A stretch of DNA of 64,000 bases from Betaproteobacteria bacterium (GTDB taxonomy: Bacteria > Pseudomonadota > Gammaproteobacteria > Burkholderiales > Usitatibacteraceae): positions 434,001-498,000 of the forward strand of contig JADKJR010000001.1 in the NCBI GenBank assembly GCA_016720925.1, in the 5' to 3' direction. The notes beneath the pieces were generated by a model. It saw nothing but the letters and a program-made list of their open reading frames with translations, was not told where the DNA came from and made no database searches. Below are positions 1 to 9,543 of the stretch, piece by piece. The first letter of the stretch is position 1, and each line of letters starts with the position of its first letter. The translations under genes and the position numbers were made by a program.

Positions 1-663
1 TGCCTCCCCGCCGGCTTGTCCGACCAGGATCTGGAGCAGCTCGATGCCATGGTCAATCTTCGTCGCAAAATAAAGCGCGGCGAGACGCTGTATCGCTCGG
101 GTGAAACGTTTGATTCGATTTATGCGATTCGCAGCGGCTTTTTCAAGTCGCGCGTGACGTATGAAGATGGCCGCGATCAGGTGATCGGATTTTCCATGGG
201 GGGTGAAATCCTCGGGATGGATGGCATTGGCCAGGGACGCCACAACTGCGATGCCGTGGCGCTGGAGGACAGCGAAGTTTGCAGTATTCCGTACGGACGG
301 CTGGAAGAGCTGTCCCGCGAAATCAGCGGCCTGCAGCGGCATTTTCACAAGATGATGAGCCGTGAAATCGTGCGTGAAAGTGGCGTGATGATGCTGCTCG
401 GCGTCATGCGAGCGGAAGAGCGTATCGCGGCTTTCCTGCTGAACATGTCGCAACGCCTCGGGGCGCGTGGCTACTCGGCGATGGAATTTCATTTGCGCAT
501 GACGCGCGAAGAAATCGGCAGCTACCTCGGGCTCAAACTCGAAACCGTCAGCCGCGCGTTTTCGCGTTTTCATGCGGACGGGCTTATCACGGTCGACCAA
601 AAGTTCGTTCGTATTGTCGATCTTCAAGGTTTGAAGAATATCTACGCACACCACGTGAGCTAG
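1..663 (+). CDS. fnr: FNR-type oxygen-sensing transcription regulator (5' end outside window)
   Basis: Crp/Fnr-family regulator that senses oxygen with an Fe-S cluster and switches anaerobic genes. The window opens inside the gene: the first codon is Cys followed by LPAGL, matching the last N-terminal cluster cysteine of E. coli FNR (Cys29, CIPF); the start and the other cysteines lie upstream. A further cysteine in SEVCSIPY corresponds to FNR Cys122. Order: effector beta-roll, long dimer helix, C-terminal winged helix-turn-helix with LKLETVSRAFSRF. The ETVSR stretch carries the E-x-x-S-R signature of regulators reading TTGAT half sites. FNR-like boxes occur just downstream (692-705) and at 4260-4273, so neighbours are probably its targets. 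Family call secure; FNR versus ANR naming is conventional. Confidence 0.93.
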   Translation, partial: CLPAGLSDQDLEQLDAMVNLRRKIKRGETLYRSGETFDSIYAIRSGFFKSRVTYEDGRDQVIGFSMGGEILGMDGIGQGRHNCDAVALEDSEVCSIPYGRLEELSREISGLQRHFHKMMSREIVRESGVMMLLGVMRAEERIAAFLLNMSQRLGARGYSAMEFHLRMTREEIGSYLGLKLETVSRAFSRFHADGLITVDQKFVRIVDLQGLKNIYAHHVS

Positions 664-691
664 ATGGCGTTTCCCCGACGCGGGTTTGCGT

Positions 692-705
692 TTGATCAAG
701 ATCCC
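692..705 (+). promoter_or_regulatory. Candidate FNR half-site box upstream of the MBL hydrolase
   Basis: TTGATCAAGATCCC has one perfect half site (TTGAT), the right 4-base spacer and a degenerate second half (ATCCC instead of ATCAA). It lies 48 bases before the ATG of the MBL gene and 29 bases after fnr. I do not see a good -10 at class II spacing (GACAAT at 720-725 is too close), so function is uncertain. Confidence 0.35.
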
Positions 706-752
706 TTCCGCCCCGGCGTGACAATCTGACGACATCGTCAAGGGGCTCTGGA

Positions 753-2126
753 ATGAAACTGAAATTTGCTGGCGCGGCGGGAACGGTAACCGGTTCGCGC
801 TATATCGTGGATCACGACAAACGCCGCCTCCTTATCGATTGCGGGCTGTTTCAGGGATATAAGGTCCTGCGGCTGCGGAACTGGTCCCCCTTTCCTGTAC
901 GACCACAATCGATTCATGCCGCGATACTGACGCACGCGCACCTCGATCATAGCGGGTATCTGCCGGCGCTGGTTCGGGATGGCATGCGCACCCCAGTCTT
1001 TGCCAGTGCGGCAACCCGGGACCTTTGCGGCATCCTCTTGCCTGACAGCGGGCACCTGCAGGAAGAAGAGGCGAAATATCTCAATCGCCATGGGATTTCA
1101 AAGCATCATCCTGCACTGCCCCTGTACACCAAGGAGGACGCGCACGCGTGTCTTGCCAGTCTGAAGACAATGCCGATGGAAAAGGCGTGGGAAGTTCTAC
1201 CGGGCATGCAGGCGATGCTGCGGCCTGCCGGCCATTTGCTAGGGGCATCAATCGTCGAGATCGCGACGTCGCGCGGCAATATCGTCTTTAGCGGCGATCT
1301 GGGTCGTCCGCATGATTTGATCATGTCCCCGCCGGTGCAAATCAAGCGCGCGGATTATCTTGTGGTCGAATCCACCTACGGCGACCGGCGCCACGATGGC
1401 GCTGATCCTGAAAAGCAGCTAGGCGAGATTATCCGGAAAACCGCCGCGCGCGGTGGAATCATTGTGGTGCCTTCATTCGCCGTGGGCCGCGCGCAGGAAT
1501 TGCTTTACGCCATTCACCGGCTCAAGACCCGCAAGGAAATTCCCGACCTGCCGGTATTCCTCAATAGCCCGATGGCGACCAATGCCACCACGCTATACAA
1601 GCGGCACGCTTCGTTGCATCACCTTTCACCGGATGAAAGTCGCGGCATGTGTACCGCCGCGACCATTGTCAATTCCGTTGAAGAATCGCAAGCGCTGAAT
1701 TCGCTGAAAATGCCGGCTGTCATTATCGCGGCGAGTGGCATGGCGACCGGCGGGCGTGTCCTGCATCACCTGATTGCATATGCCTCGGATCCGCGGAACG
1801 CAATTGTGCTGACCGGCTATCAGGCTGGCGGTACGCGCGGTGCGGCAATTGTTGCCGGTGCGGCGGAAGTAAAAATATTCGGACAAAGGGTGCCGATCCG
1901 GGCGGAAGTCCACCAGATCACGGGGTACTCGGCGCATGCTGACGCCGACGAGATCATGGCGTGGCTAAAAGGCTTTGAACGCCCGCCGCGCCGGGTTTTC
2001 GTCACCCACGGCGACCCGGAGGCGGCGGATACGCTGCGCAAGCGAATCCGTGAGGAGTTGAACTGGGATGCGCATGTGCCCGACCACCTTGAAACCGTGA
2101 CGCTCGATTTTGGCGGGCGAACTTGA
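753..2126 (+). CDS. MBL-fold beta-CASP RNA-specificity hydrolase
   Basis: 457-residue cytoplasmic metallo-beta-lactamase-fold protein of the CPSF/RNA-processing (beta-CASP) group; such proteins are zinc-dependent nucleases or relatives. Visible: zinc motif LTHAHLDHSG (about residues 58-67), a second metal region around GHLLGASIVEI and FSGDLGR, the beta-CASP insert (VPSFAVGRAQELL onward), ASGMATGGRVLHHL, and a C-terminal RMMBL segment ITGYSAHADADEIMAWL. The ATG at 753 follows AAGGGG. Its last codons overlap the TTG start of the phosphorylase gene, so the two are co-transcribed. With the adjacent fnr and universal stress gene this looks like a low-oxygen response cluster (inference). Substrate unknown. 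Confidence 0.88.
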   Translation: MKLKFAGAAGTVTGSRYIVDHDKRRLLIDCGLFQGYKVLRLRNWSPFPVRPQSIHAAILTHAHLDHSGYLPALVRDGMRTPVFASAATRDLCGILLPDSGHLQEEEAKYLNRHGISKHHPALPLYTKEDAHACLASLKTMPMEKAWEVLPGMQAMLRPAGHLLGASIVEIATSRGNIVFSGDLGRPHDLIMSPPVQIKRADYLVVESTYGDRRHDGADPEKQLGEIIRKTAARGGIIVVPSFAVGRAQELLYAIHRLKTRKEIPDLPVFLNSPMATNATTLYKRHASLHHLSPDESRGMCTAATIVNSVEESQALNSLKMPAVIIAASGMATGGRVLHHLIAYASDPRNAIVLTGYQAGGTRGAAIVAGAAEVKIFGQRVPIRAEVHQITGYSAHADADEIMAWLKGFERPPRRVFVTHGDPEAADTLRKRIREELNWDAHVPDHLETVTLDFGGRT

Positions 2127-3688
2127 GCGTTCCCGCGGCGCCGTTGGAAACACCACTGGCCGCACAAGCGCCCCGCACGCTGTCGAACCAGTTGCGTCTC
2201 AAGTGGCTGGGCATTGATACGTACAAGCAGCCCGTGATCTACATCCACCGCGAATGCCTTATCTGCCGATCCGAGGGCTTTGCGGCACAGGCGCGCCTGC
2301 GTGTGCAATTGAATGGTCGCGAAATCATCGCCACGCTCAACGTCATCGATTCCGATTTGCTAAGCATCGAAGAAATCGGCCTGTCGACATGGGCGTGGAA
2401 GGCGCTGGGCGCGACCGAGGGCGATTCGCCGGCCATCAGTCATGCGCCCGACCTTGAATCGCTGCGCGGGGTGCGCGCCAAATTGTTCGGCGAGGTTCTG
2501 AGCCAGCAGGATCTGGGCGCCATTATCAAGGACATCGCGGCGGGCCACTATGCCGACATACACATTGCCGCTTTTGTGGCCGCATGCGCCGCGGGACACA
2601 TGTCGCTCGCGGAAGTCATTGCGCTGACGCGGGCGATGGTGGATGTGGGGTCGCGCCTGCAATGGCCGCACGCATCCGACAAACCGATTGCCGACAAGCA
2701 CTGCATTGGCGGATTGCCCGGCAATCGGACCTCGCTGATCATTGTCCCAATCATTGCGGCGGCGGGCCTGACGATGCCGAAGACGTCCTCGCGTGCCATC
2801 ACCTCCCCCGCAGGCACCGCCGATACCATGGAAGTGCTGGCGCCGGTCGCGCATGACATGGCGTCGATGCGCCGCATCGTCGAGCGCGAAGGCGCGTGCA
2901 TCGTCTGGGGCGGTGCGGTGACGCTGAGCCCGGCCGATGATGCGCTGATATCGGTTGAGCGGCCGCTCAATCTCGATGGCCCGGCGCAGATGGTGGCATC
3001 GGTGATTTCCAAGAAGATTGCCGCGGGCTCGACACATACCATCATCGACATTCCTGTGGGGCCGACCGCCAAAGTGCGTAGTCACGGCGCGGCGCGGAAA
3101 CTCGGCAACCTGCTCGAGCAGGTTGGCGCAGAACTTGGGCTCGCGGTGCAGACGATTTATACCGATGGCCTGCAGCCGGTCGGACGTGGCATCGGCCCGG
3201 CGCTGGAAGCGCGCGACGTACTGGCTGTGTTGCGACGAACCAGGGATGCGCCGCTGGACTTGCGGGAACGTGCTTTGCAACTGGCAGGCGCGCTGCTGGA
3301 ATTCTGCAAAGCCGCGCGCGAAGGTGAGGGATACGCGACGGCCGAAAAGTTACTTGATTCGGGTCAGGCGCTTGTCAAGTTCCTGGCAATCTGCGAAGCG
3401 CAGGGCGGATTCCGCGAACCGACCCGAGCCGGGTTTACCCATGTCGTCCTCGCCGGGCATACCGGGCGCATCGTCGAAGTCGGCAATCGCCAGCTGGCGC
3501 GTATCGCCAAACTTGCCGGTGCGCCAAAGGCGCCTGCTGCCGGCATTGACCTGCATGTGGCGTGCTGGAGCCGTGTGGAAAAGGGCTCACCGCTTTTCAC
3601 CCTGCATGCTGAATCGCCGGGCGAACTTCAATACGCGCTGGACGTGTTAGCCACGAATCCGGAAATCTTCAGGATGGAGCACGAATAG
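2123..3688 (+). CDS. Thymidine phosphorylase family protein (AMP phosphorylase-like)
   Basis: 521 residues, the length of the archaeal-type AMP phosphorylase/putative thymidine phosphorylase branch rather than the shorter bacterial DeoA. These enzymes phosphorolyse nucleosides or nucleotides to base and (phospho)ribose/deoxyribose-1-phosphate. A family N-terminal domain of about 100 residues precedes the glycosyltransferase domain with KHCIGGLPGNRTS, KTSSRAITSPAGTADTMEVL and the pyrimidine-phosphorylase-type Lys/Ser residues within it; the C-terminal domain ends in SPLFTLHAESPGELQYAL. The TTG start at 2123 overlaps the previous stop by four bases (TTGA), implying translational coupling. Exact substrate (AMP, thymidine) cannot be told from sequence alone. 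Confidence 0.88.
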   Translation: MSVPAAPLETPLAAQAPRTLSNQLRLKWLGIDTYKQPVIYIHRECLICRSEGFAAQARLRVQLNGREIIATLNVIDSDLLSIEEIGLSTWAWKALGATEGDSPAISHAPDLESLRGVRAKLFGEVLSQQDLGAIIKDIAAGHYADIHIAAFVAACAAGHMSLAEVIALTRAMVDVGSRLQWPHASDKPIADKHCIGGLPGNRTSLIIVPIIAAAGLTMPKTSSRAITSPAGTADTMEVLAPVAHDMASMRRIVEREGACIVWGGAVTLSPADDALISVERPLNLDGPAQMVASVISKKIAAGSTHTIIDIPVGPTAKVRSHGAARKLGNLLEQVGAELGLAVQTIYTDGLQPVGRGIGPALEARDVLAVLRRTRDAPLDLRERALQLAGALLEFCKAAREGEGYATAEKLLDSGQALVKFLAICEAQGGFREPTRAGFTHVVLAGHTGRIVEVGNRQLARIAKLAGAPKAPAAGIDLHVACWSRVEKGSPLFTLHAESPGELQYALDVLATNPEIFRMEHE

Positions 3689-3724
3689 CCGGCCATCACG
3701 GGCACACGCAACGTGCTTTCCGGT

Positions 3725-4150
3725 TTACTTCGTCACCAGTACCGGAATCGGCGATTCTCCAATAACCCGCATGGCGACCGACCCCATGAACAGGTTGCCG
3801 AGCGCGCTCCGACCGTGTGTGCCCATCACAATCATGCCGCAGTCATGTTTCTTCGCGGCGTCGATGATCTCGCTCGCCGGCTGGCCGACCACGGGCATTT
3901 CGATTGACTTGCAGCGGGTGCCCGCCAGCAATGCACGCGCCGGGGCGAGCAACTCCTCGGCTTCATCCTTGTAATACTGCTCGACGACTTCGTGACCCAG
4001 CACCGCCTTCGCGCGTGGCGAAGGGATCGGCAAATGAACGTTCAGCAGTATCACTTCCGGCGCGCCGCCAAACATGTCGGAATGTTCGATGACGTAACGC
4101 AATGCGCGCAATGCGCTGTCTGATCCATCAATAGCAACGAGTACTTTCAT
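3725..4150 (-). CDS. Universal stress protein (UspA family)
   Basis: 142-residue single-domain Usp. Start chosen at the ATG opening MKVLVAIDGSD, preceded by GGAAGG; in-frame codons further upstream lie in the promoter. The ATP-binding signature G-x2-G-x9-G-S/T is present near the C-terminus (MGTHGRSALGNLFMGSVAMRVI), followed by SPIPVLVTK, so it is of the nucleotide-binding UspFG/MJ0577-like type. Transcribed towards the convergent phosphorylase gene. An FNR-class promoter precedes it, consistent with induction under oxygen limitation as known for several Usp genes of beta- and gammaproteobacteria. Confidence 0.92.
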   Translation of the reverse strand: MKVLVAIDGSDSALRALRYVIEHSDMFGGAPEVILLNVHLPIPSPRAKAVLGHEVVEQYYKDEAEELLAPARALLAGTRCKSIEMPVVGQPASEIIDAAKKHDCGMIVMGTHGRSALGNLFMGSVAMRVIGESPIPVLVTK

Positions 4151-4232
4151 GGTCGCATTCCTTCCATCCATCAGGATTGGCATTAAGGTTGACAACATCA
4201 TGGACGATGGCAAATACCACCATCCATGATGA

Positions 4233-4273
4233 ACTATAGCGCCGGAAGCGTCCGGCGCGTTGATGCTTGTCAA
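4233..4273 (-). promoter_or_regulatory. FNR/ANR class II promoter of the universal stress gene
   Basis: Reading leftwards, TTGACAAGCATCAA (4273-4260; nine of ten consensus bases of TTGAT-N4-ATCAA) is followed after 21 bases by TATAGT (4238-4233), a -10 hexamer. The box centre therefore sits about 41 bases before the expected transcription start, the canonical position for activation by FNR. A GCCGGA/TCCGGC dyad lies in the spacer. The usp ATG is about 83 bases downstream of the -10. Confidence 0.75.
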
Positions 4274-4366
4274 TGCCGAGGTTATTTGGCCCTGGCGTTC
4301 GACCTTCGCGCCCGATTGCGGGAAACGGTTTTCATTGCGGGCGGCGCCTCGCGGTAAGATTGCGGG

Positions 4367-4966
4367 ATGAACGCCGATCTCATCTCAGCCTTTGTCCTGC
4401 TGTTTCTGGTGCTCGACCCGCTCGGCAACCTGCCGGTGGTCGCATCGCTACTGAAGCAGGTCGATTCGTCGCGCCGCGCGCGCGTGGTGATACGCGAGTG
4501 CTTTATCGCCTACCTCATCCTGCTCGCCTTCATGTTTGGCGGGCGACAATTTCTCGACGTGATGGGCCTGTCCGAAATCTCGCTGTCCATCGCCGGCGGG
4601 GTGATTCTGTTCATGATCGCGATCCGCATGGTGTTCAAGCCCGAGGAGAGCGTGTTTGGTGAATCGCTGGAGCACGAACCATTTATCGTGCCGCTGGCCA
4701 TTCCGCTGATCGCCGGCCCGTCGGCGCTGGCGACCGTCATGCTGATGGTGTCGCGCGATCCCGCGAAACTGGGCACGTGGATCGGGGCGATGACGGCGGC
4801 AATGCTGGTGTCGGCGATACTGCTGGTGATGGGCGAGAGAATCGAGCGATGGCTCGGCAAGCGCGCCATGGAAGCCATTGAGCGCCTGATGGGGCTGATT
4901 CTGACGGCGATTGCGGTGGAGATGCTGCTGGGCGGCATCAAGCAATTCCTGCAGCAATTGAAGTAG
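4367..4966 (+). CDS. MarC/UPF0056 family integral membrane protein
   Basis: 199-residue inner-membrane protein with about six hydrophobic segments in two similar halves (starting LISAFVLLFLVLDPLGNLPV and PFIVPLAIPLIAGPSALATV). The repeated D/I-P-x-G-x-x-P/A signature is typical of MarC (NAAT-type) proteins. Transport function in the family is poorly defined; the historical link to multiple antibiotic resistance was not upheld. Two bases separate its stop from the GreB ATG, so the two genes are likely one transcript. Confidence 0.9.
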   Translation: MNADLISAFVLLFLVLDPLGNLPVVASLLKQVDSSRRARVVIRECFIAYLILLAFMFGGRQFLDVMGLSEISLSIAGGVILFMIAIRMVFKPEESVFGESLEHEPFIVPLAIPLIAGPSALATVMLMVSRDPAKLGTWIGAMTAAMLVSAILLVMGERIERWLGKRAMEAIERLMGLILTAIAVEMLLGGIKQFLQQLK

Positions 4967-4968
4967 CC

Positions 4969-5589
4969 ATGAGCAAAGCCTTCACCAAAGAAAACGAGCA
5001 GGACGACGACGATGACGGCGAGGAAAGCGCCTCGCCGTTACCGGCCGGAAGCAAGAACTACATCACGCCCGGCGGCCATCAGCGGCTCAAAGATGAATTC
5101 CAGTATTTGCTGAAGAAAGATCGTCCCGCCGTGACGGCTGCCGTGTCATGGGCCGCGAAGAATGGCGATCGTAGCGAGAATGCTGACTACCAGTACGGAA
5201 AGAGACGTCTGCGCGAAATTGACCGGCGGCTGCGCTTCCTGACCAAGCGCCTTGATATCGCGGAAGTGGTGGATCCGGAAATTCCGCGCGACGAAGAAAT
5301 CGCCGATCAGGTGTTCTTCGGTGCAACCGTGACCTACGCCAACGGGAATGGTGACGAAAATACCATCACCATCGTCGGCATCGACGAGGTCGATCTCAGC
5401 CGCAATCACATCAGCTGGATATCACCGATCGCGCGTGCGCTCATGAAGGCGCGCCCGGGCGACGCAGTCATGTTGCGCGCGCCAGGCGGCGCGGAAGAAC
5501 TGGACGTGATCGACGTGCGCTACGTGCGCATTGAGGTGGAGGCGTTTGTACCGACGGAAGTGGCGTTTCCGGTCGACAAAAAGACGTAG
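4969..5589 (+). CDS. greB: Transcript cleavage factor GreB
   Basis: 206 residues. Gre factors enter the RNA polymerase secondary channel and stimulate cleavage of backtracked RNA. After a strongly acidic N-terminal extension (QDDDDDGEESAS) comes the coiled coil (ITPGGHQRLKDEFQYLLK ... NGDRSENADYQYGKRRLREI) with the catalytic acidic tip in GDRSENADY, then a FKBP-like C-terminal domain (FFGATVTYANGNGDENTITIVG). The GKRRLREIDRR stretch distinguishes GreB from GreA. The acidic N-terminal tail of about 25 residues is an addition to the E. coli form. Confidence 0.95.
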   Translation: MSKAFTKENEQDDDDDGEESASPLPAGSKNYITPGGHQRLKDEFQYLLKKDRPAVTAAVSWAAKNGDRSENADYQYGKRRLREIDRRLRFLTKRLDIAEVVDPEIPRDEEIADQVFFGATVTYANGNGDENTITIVGIDEVDLSRNHISWISPIARALMKARPGDAVMLRAPGGAEELDVIDVRYVRIEVEAFVPTEVAFPVDKKT

Positions 5590-5631
5590 ATCGCCATTTG
5601 GCGGGGGTTTACGGGCAAAAATGGTCTGTAG

Positions 5632-5656
5632 GCCGCGCCAGTGCTTGAGGTTTAGC
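5632..5656. repeat. Dispersed intergenic repeat, copy 1 (single arm)
   Basis: GCCGCGCCAGTGCTTGAGG and the following TTTAGC match, in reverse complement, the arms of the inverted repeats at 15513-15585 and 19704-19769 (core AAGCACTGG[T/C]GCGGC). It lies between the convergent greB and phnD-like genes, as the other copies lie after stop codons. Confidence 0.6.
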
Positions 5657-5782
5657 GCAGGTTTCGATTCGCCTGCGAATCGTTCGCGAGTCGGCTGGCC
5701 CATGCAGGGGGCAGCGCGACCTGCAAGGTTAAAACCGGTGATTCCCGCCGGCGCGGAATGACGGCAACTGCTTCGTGTCGGT

Positions 5783-6789
5783 CTATTTCTTCTTCGCCTC
5801 GGCCTCTTTGGCATTCTCCCGCTCAAACGCCGCGCGATTGAACGCCGTGCCGGTATCTTCCGCGACCTTGCGTACCACCGCCCAATCGCGCTGGTAATTC
5901 ACCGGGTGGAAGCGATCGTCGCCGTTGAATTCCTTCGTCATCTCCGGCGTGAATTTGTAACTCATGAAACATTCCCTGATCTTCGCTGCCAGCGCCGGAT
6001 CGAGATCGTGGGCATAGGCAAAGCTGGAGGTGATGAACGGTGCGCTGCGGTAGAGCGTACGGAAGTTTTCGGCTTTCACCACGCCGCGCTTGGCCATACG
6101 TTCGAGCACGTCGTCGGCGATGGCGGCGGCGTCATAGTCTCCCGTGTTCACGCCCATGATCGATTGATCGTGCTTGCCGGAGAACAGCGGCTTGTAGTCC
6201 TTGTCGGGCGTGAGACCTTCGGGGGGCAAGAGCGAGCGCGGCGCGAGATTGCCGGAGTTCGACGACGGCGCGGAGTGCGCGATTTTCTTGCCCTTGAGGT
6301 CGGTGAGTTTCTGGTAAGGGCTGTCGGCTTTCACGATAACCGCCAGGTGATACGAACGCGGGCCGCTGGCATCTCCCTTGACGGCGAAGGGCACGGCGCC
6401 AGCGAGATTCACCGCGTAGCCGGTGGAGCCGGTCGAAAACCCGCCAAGATGCAAGCGCCCCGCGCGCATGGCTTCAATTTGCGCCGCGTTCGATTGCACC
6501 TGGTAGTACACGACCTTTTTACCGGTGCAGGTGCCGAGGTGCTCCTGGAAGTTCACGAAGATCTTCTGGTACACCGCCGGATCTTCGATCGGGGTGTAAG
6601 TGAAGATCAACGTCGAGGGGTTTTTCCATTTCGCTTTGTCGGCGGGTGCGTCAGCCACCATATCGCGATCGGCATCGCAATAAAGGTCATCGAGCTGTCC
6701 ACGATTTCCGCAGGTCTGCGCGGACGCGCCGAATGCCACGCTTCCGGCCAAAGCGGCGGCGCCCCAAAGAATGCTTCTGATGTTGGTTT

Positions 6790-6793
<4 letters not shown>
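5783..6793 (-). CDS. PhnD-like phosphate/phosphonate-type ABC substrate-binding protein (paralogue 1)
   Basis: 336-residue periplasmic binding protein with signal peptide (WGAAALAGSVAFGASAQ) and the PhnD/TctC-like fold features: YYQVQSNAAQIEAMRAGRLHLGGFSTG, KKIAHSAPSSNSGNLAPR, GKHDQSIMGVNTGDYDAAAIADDVLERM. Immediately after cleavage lies a motif C-x2-RG-x-LD-x2-YCD shared by all three paralogues in this operon and not part of canonical PhnD. Last gene of the leftward operon; its ATG overlaps the dehydrogenase stop by four bases. The lysine- and glutamate-rich C-terminus (AKEAEAKKK) is also shared with the third paralogue. No C-P lyase genes are nearby, so the ligand is unknown. Confidence 0.9.
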
Positions 6794-7707
<914 letters not shown>

Positions 7708-7708
7708 G

Positions 7709-8545
7709 CTAAAGCACTCTTTTTCTGATGAACGTTACGAGGATTTCGGCTGTGATCACCACGGCGAAAATGGTTAACAGTACCACCGCCACCTGATCCC
7801 AGCGAAACAGGTTCATGGCAGTATCCATCGCCATGCCAATGCCGCCGGCGCCAACCAGTCCGAGCACGGCGGATTCGCGCACGTTGATGTCCCAGCGAAA
7901 CAGCGCGATCGACCAGAACGCCGGCTTCACCTGCGGCCAGTAGCCTTTGAGGAACACGCTGCCGCGCGATGCGCCGACCGCAGTCAATGCTTCGATCGGT
8001 CCGGGCGCGGCTTCTTCCAGCGCCTCGCCGAACAGTTTGCCGACAAAGCCGATGGAGCGAAACGCAATCGCCAGGGTTCCCGCCAGCGCACCGGGCCCGA
8101 AAACGGCAATAAACAGCAGCGCCCAGACCAGCGAGTTGACCGAGCGCGACGACACCAGTACCAGCTTGGCGAAATAGTTGATCGCCGTGACCGGCACCAG
8201 ATTGTTTGCCGCCATCATTCCGACCGGAAACGCTAGCAGGATGGCGAGCAGGGTGCCGAGGGTGGCGATGTTCAAGGTCTCGATCAGCGCTTCGTGCACG
8301 GATTTGGCGTAGAACCCCTTGTCGATCGGCCACATGCGCGCGAAGAAGTCCTGAATCTGCGCGGGAGCGTCGTAGAGGAATTCCGGTATGAATTCGATAT
8401 GCCGCAGCGACATCACCAGCGCGGCCACGGCGATGAAATAGAACGCGAAGCGGATGATGCGCTGCTCGGGCGAAAAGCGATGCCATTCGCGGTTGATTGG
8501 TTGCAATGCCGGGGCAGAAGAATTCATTTGCGCATTCAATTTCAT
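7709..8545 (-). CDS. phnE: PhnE-type ABC transporter permease (second)
   Basis: 278-residue inner-membrane permease of the phosphonate/phosphite ABC family. About six hydrophobic helices; permease signature regions LIETLNIATLGTLLAILLAFPVG and the EAA-type loop EALEEAAPGPIEALTAVGASRG; ends FIRKRVL. The ATG overlaps the stop of the first permease gene by four bases. Pairs with the upstream PhnE copy, presumably as a heterodimeric channel with PhnC. Confidence 0.92.
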   Translation of the reverse strand: MKLNAQMNSSAPALQPINREWHRFSPEQRIIRFAFYFIAVAALVMSLRHIEFIPEFLYDAPAQIQDFFARMWPIDKGFYAKSVHEALIETLNIATLGTLLAILLAFPVGMMAANNLVPVTAINYFAKLVLVSSRSVNSLVWALLFIAVFGPGALAGTLAIAFRSIGFVGKLFGEALEEAAPGPIEALTAVGASRGSVFLKGYWPQVKPAFWSIALFRWDINVRESAVLGLVGAGGIGMAMDTAMNLFRWDQVAVVLLTIFAVVITAEILVTFIRKRVL

Positions 8546-9414
8546 TCTTCCGCGCCACGCTGGACAATTACGGGGCTCGATGCGCTCTTTCCAACCCAGG
8601 CGGACACAGTTCTATTGTCAAGGAAAACCGCGCGCAGGATATTGGAGAGAATCTCGCCAATAAAAATCAGCGTGATGATGCTGATCAGGATCGCCAGGAC
8701 AAAATCGTAATCGAAGCGCTGGAACGCGGCGAACAGCGTGCCGCCCACGCCGCCGGCGCCGACGATACCGACCATCGTGGAGTTGCGAAGATTGGAATCG
8801 AGCTGATAGGTGCAAAAGCCCAGAAAGCGTCCGAACACCTGCGGCAGCACGCCATAGGTAAGCACATTGACAAACGATGCACCCGACGCGCGCACCGCCT
8901 CGACCTGCTTCAAGGAGATTTCCTCGATCGCCTCAGCGAACAATTTCGAGATAAAACCGATCGAGCCGACGACCAATGCACCAATACCCGCGATGGCACC
9001 GAATCCCACCGCCTTTACGAAGATGATCGCAACGATCACCGGATGAAACGAGCGGCAAAGCGCGATCAGCATGCGCGCCGGCCATGAAATCCACGTCGGG
9101 GAAAGATTGCGCGCGGACATGAGGCCGATCGGCAGCGAAATCACGATTCCGATGGCGGTGGCGATGACGGCAATCTCCAGGCTTTCGGTGAGGCCCTTGA
9201 CGATCATCTCCCATTTGTCGCCACCGAAATTGGGTGGGAACATGCGCGACAGAAAGCGGTCGAGGTTGCCAAGGCCGGAGACAAAGCGTGTCCACGTGAA
9301 ATCGAGCTGTGCCGCGGCCCAGACGACGTAGCCGAGCAGCGCCAGCCAGCCGATGCGTGTGGGCCAATGGGTGGGAAAGGGGTTGCGGGGAGCTGCAAGA
9401 CTATTTGCGTTCAT
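8542..9414 (-). CDS. phnE: PhnE-type ABC transporter permease (first)
   Basis: 290-residue permease, start taken at the ATG opening MNANSLAAPRN; upstream in-frame codons fall in an intergenic repeat. Signature parts: GLTESLEIAVIATAIGIVISLPIG, the EAA loop EAIEEISLKQVEAVRASGASF, and GIVGAGGVGGTLFAAF. Similar to but clearly distinct from the second permease. A repeat-containing gap of about 130 bases separates it from phnC, the only sizeable gap in the operon. Confidence 0.92.
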   Translation of the reverse strand: MNANSLAAPRNPFPTHWPTRIGWLALLGYVVWAAAQLDFTWTRFVSGLGNLDRFLSRMFPPNFGGDKWEMIVKGLTESLEIAVIATAIGIVISLPIGLMSARNLSPTWISWPARMLIALCRSFHPVIVAIIFVKAVGFGAIAGIGALVVGSIGFISKLFAEAIEEISLKQVEAVRASGASFVNVLTYGVLPQVFGRFLGFCTYQLDSNLRNSTMVGIVGAGGVGGTLFAAFQRFDYDFVLAILISIITLIFIGEILSNILRAVFLDNRTVSAWVGKSASSPVIVQRGAEE

Positions 9415-9433
9415 CGCCGACGTAAATCTCCGA

Positions 9434-9537
9434 GTGTCATCCTGAGCGAAGCGAAGGATCCAGGTGCGCACCCTTGCGTCGCGCCTGTTGATTCGTCGAG
9501 ATTCTTCACTGCACTTCGCGCCTTTCGGAATGACAGA
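9434..9537. repeat. Dispersed intergenic inverted repeat
   Basis: GTCATCCTGAGCGAAGCGAA at the left and TTTCGGAATGACA at the right (preceded by GATTCTTCACTGCACTTCGC) form the arms of an inverted repeat of a kind scattered widely in bacterial genomes. It occupies the phnC-phnE gap and would fold in the operon transcript. It has no coding content. Confidence 0.6.
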
Positions 9538-9543
9538 AAGAGG

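Noticed and set aside
5733..5765. Hairpin-like ATTCCCGCCGGCGCGGAATGAC after greB
   Set aside because: Common intergenic repeat word, also near 19655; too degenerate here to call a terminator.
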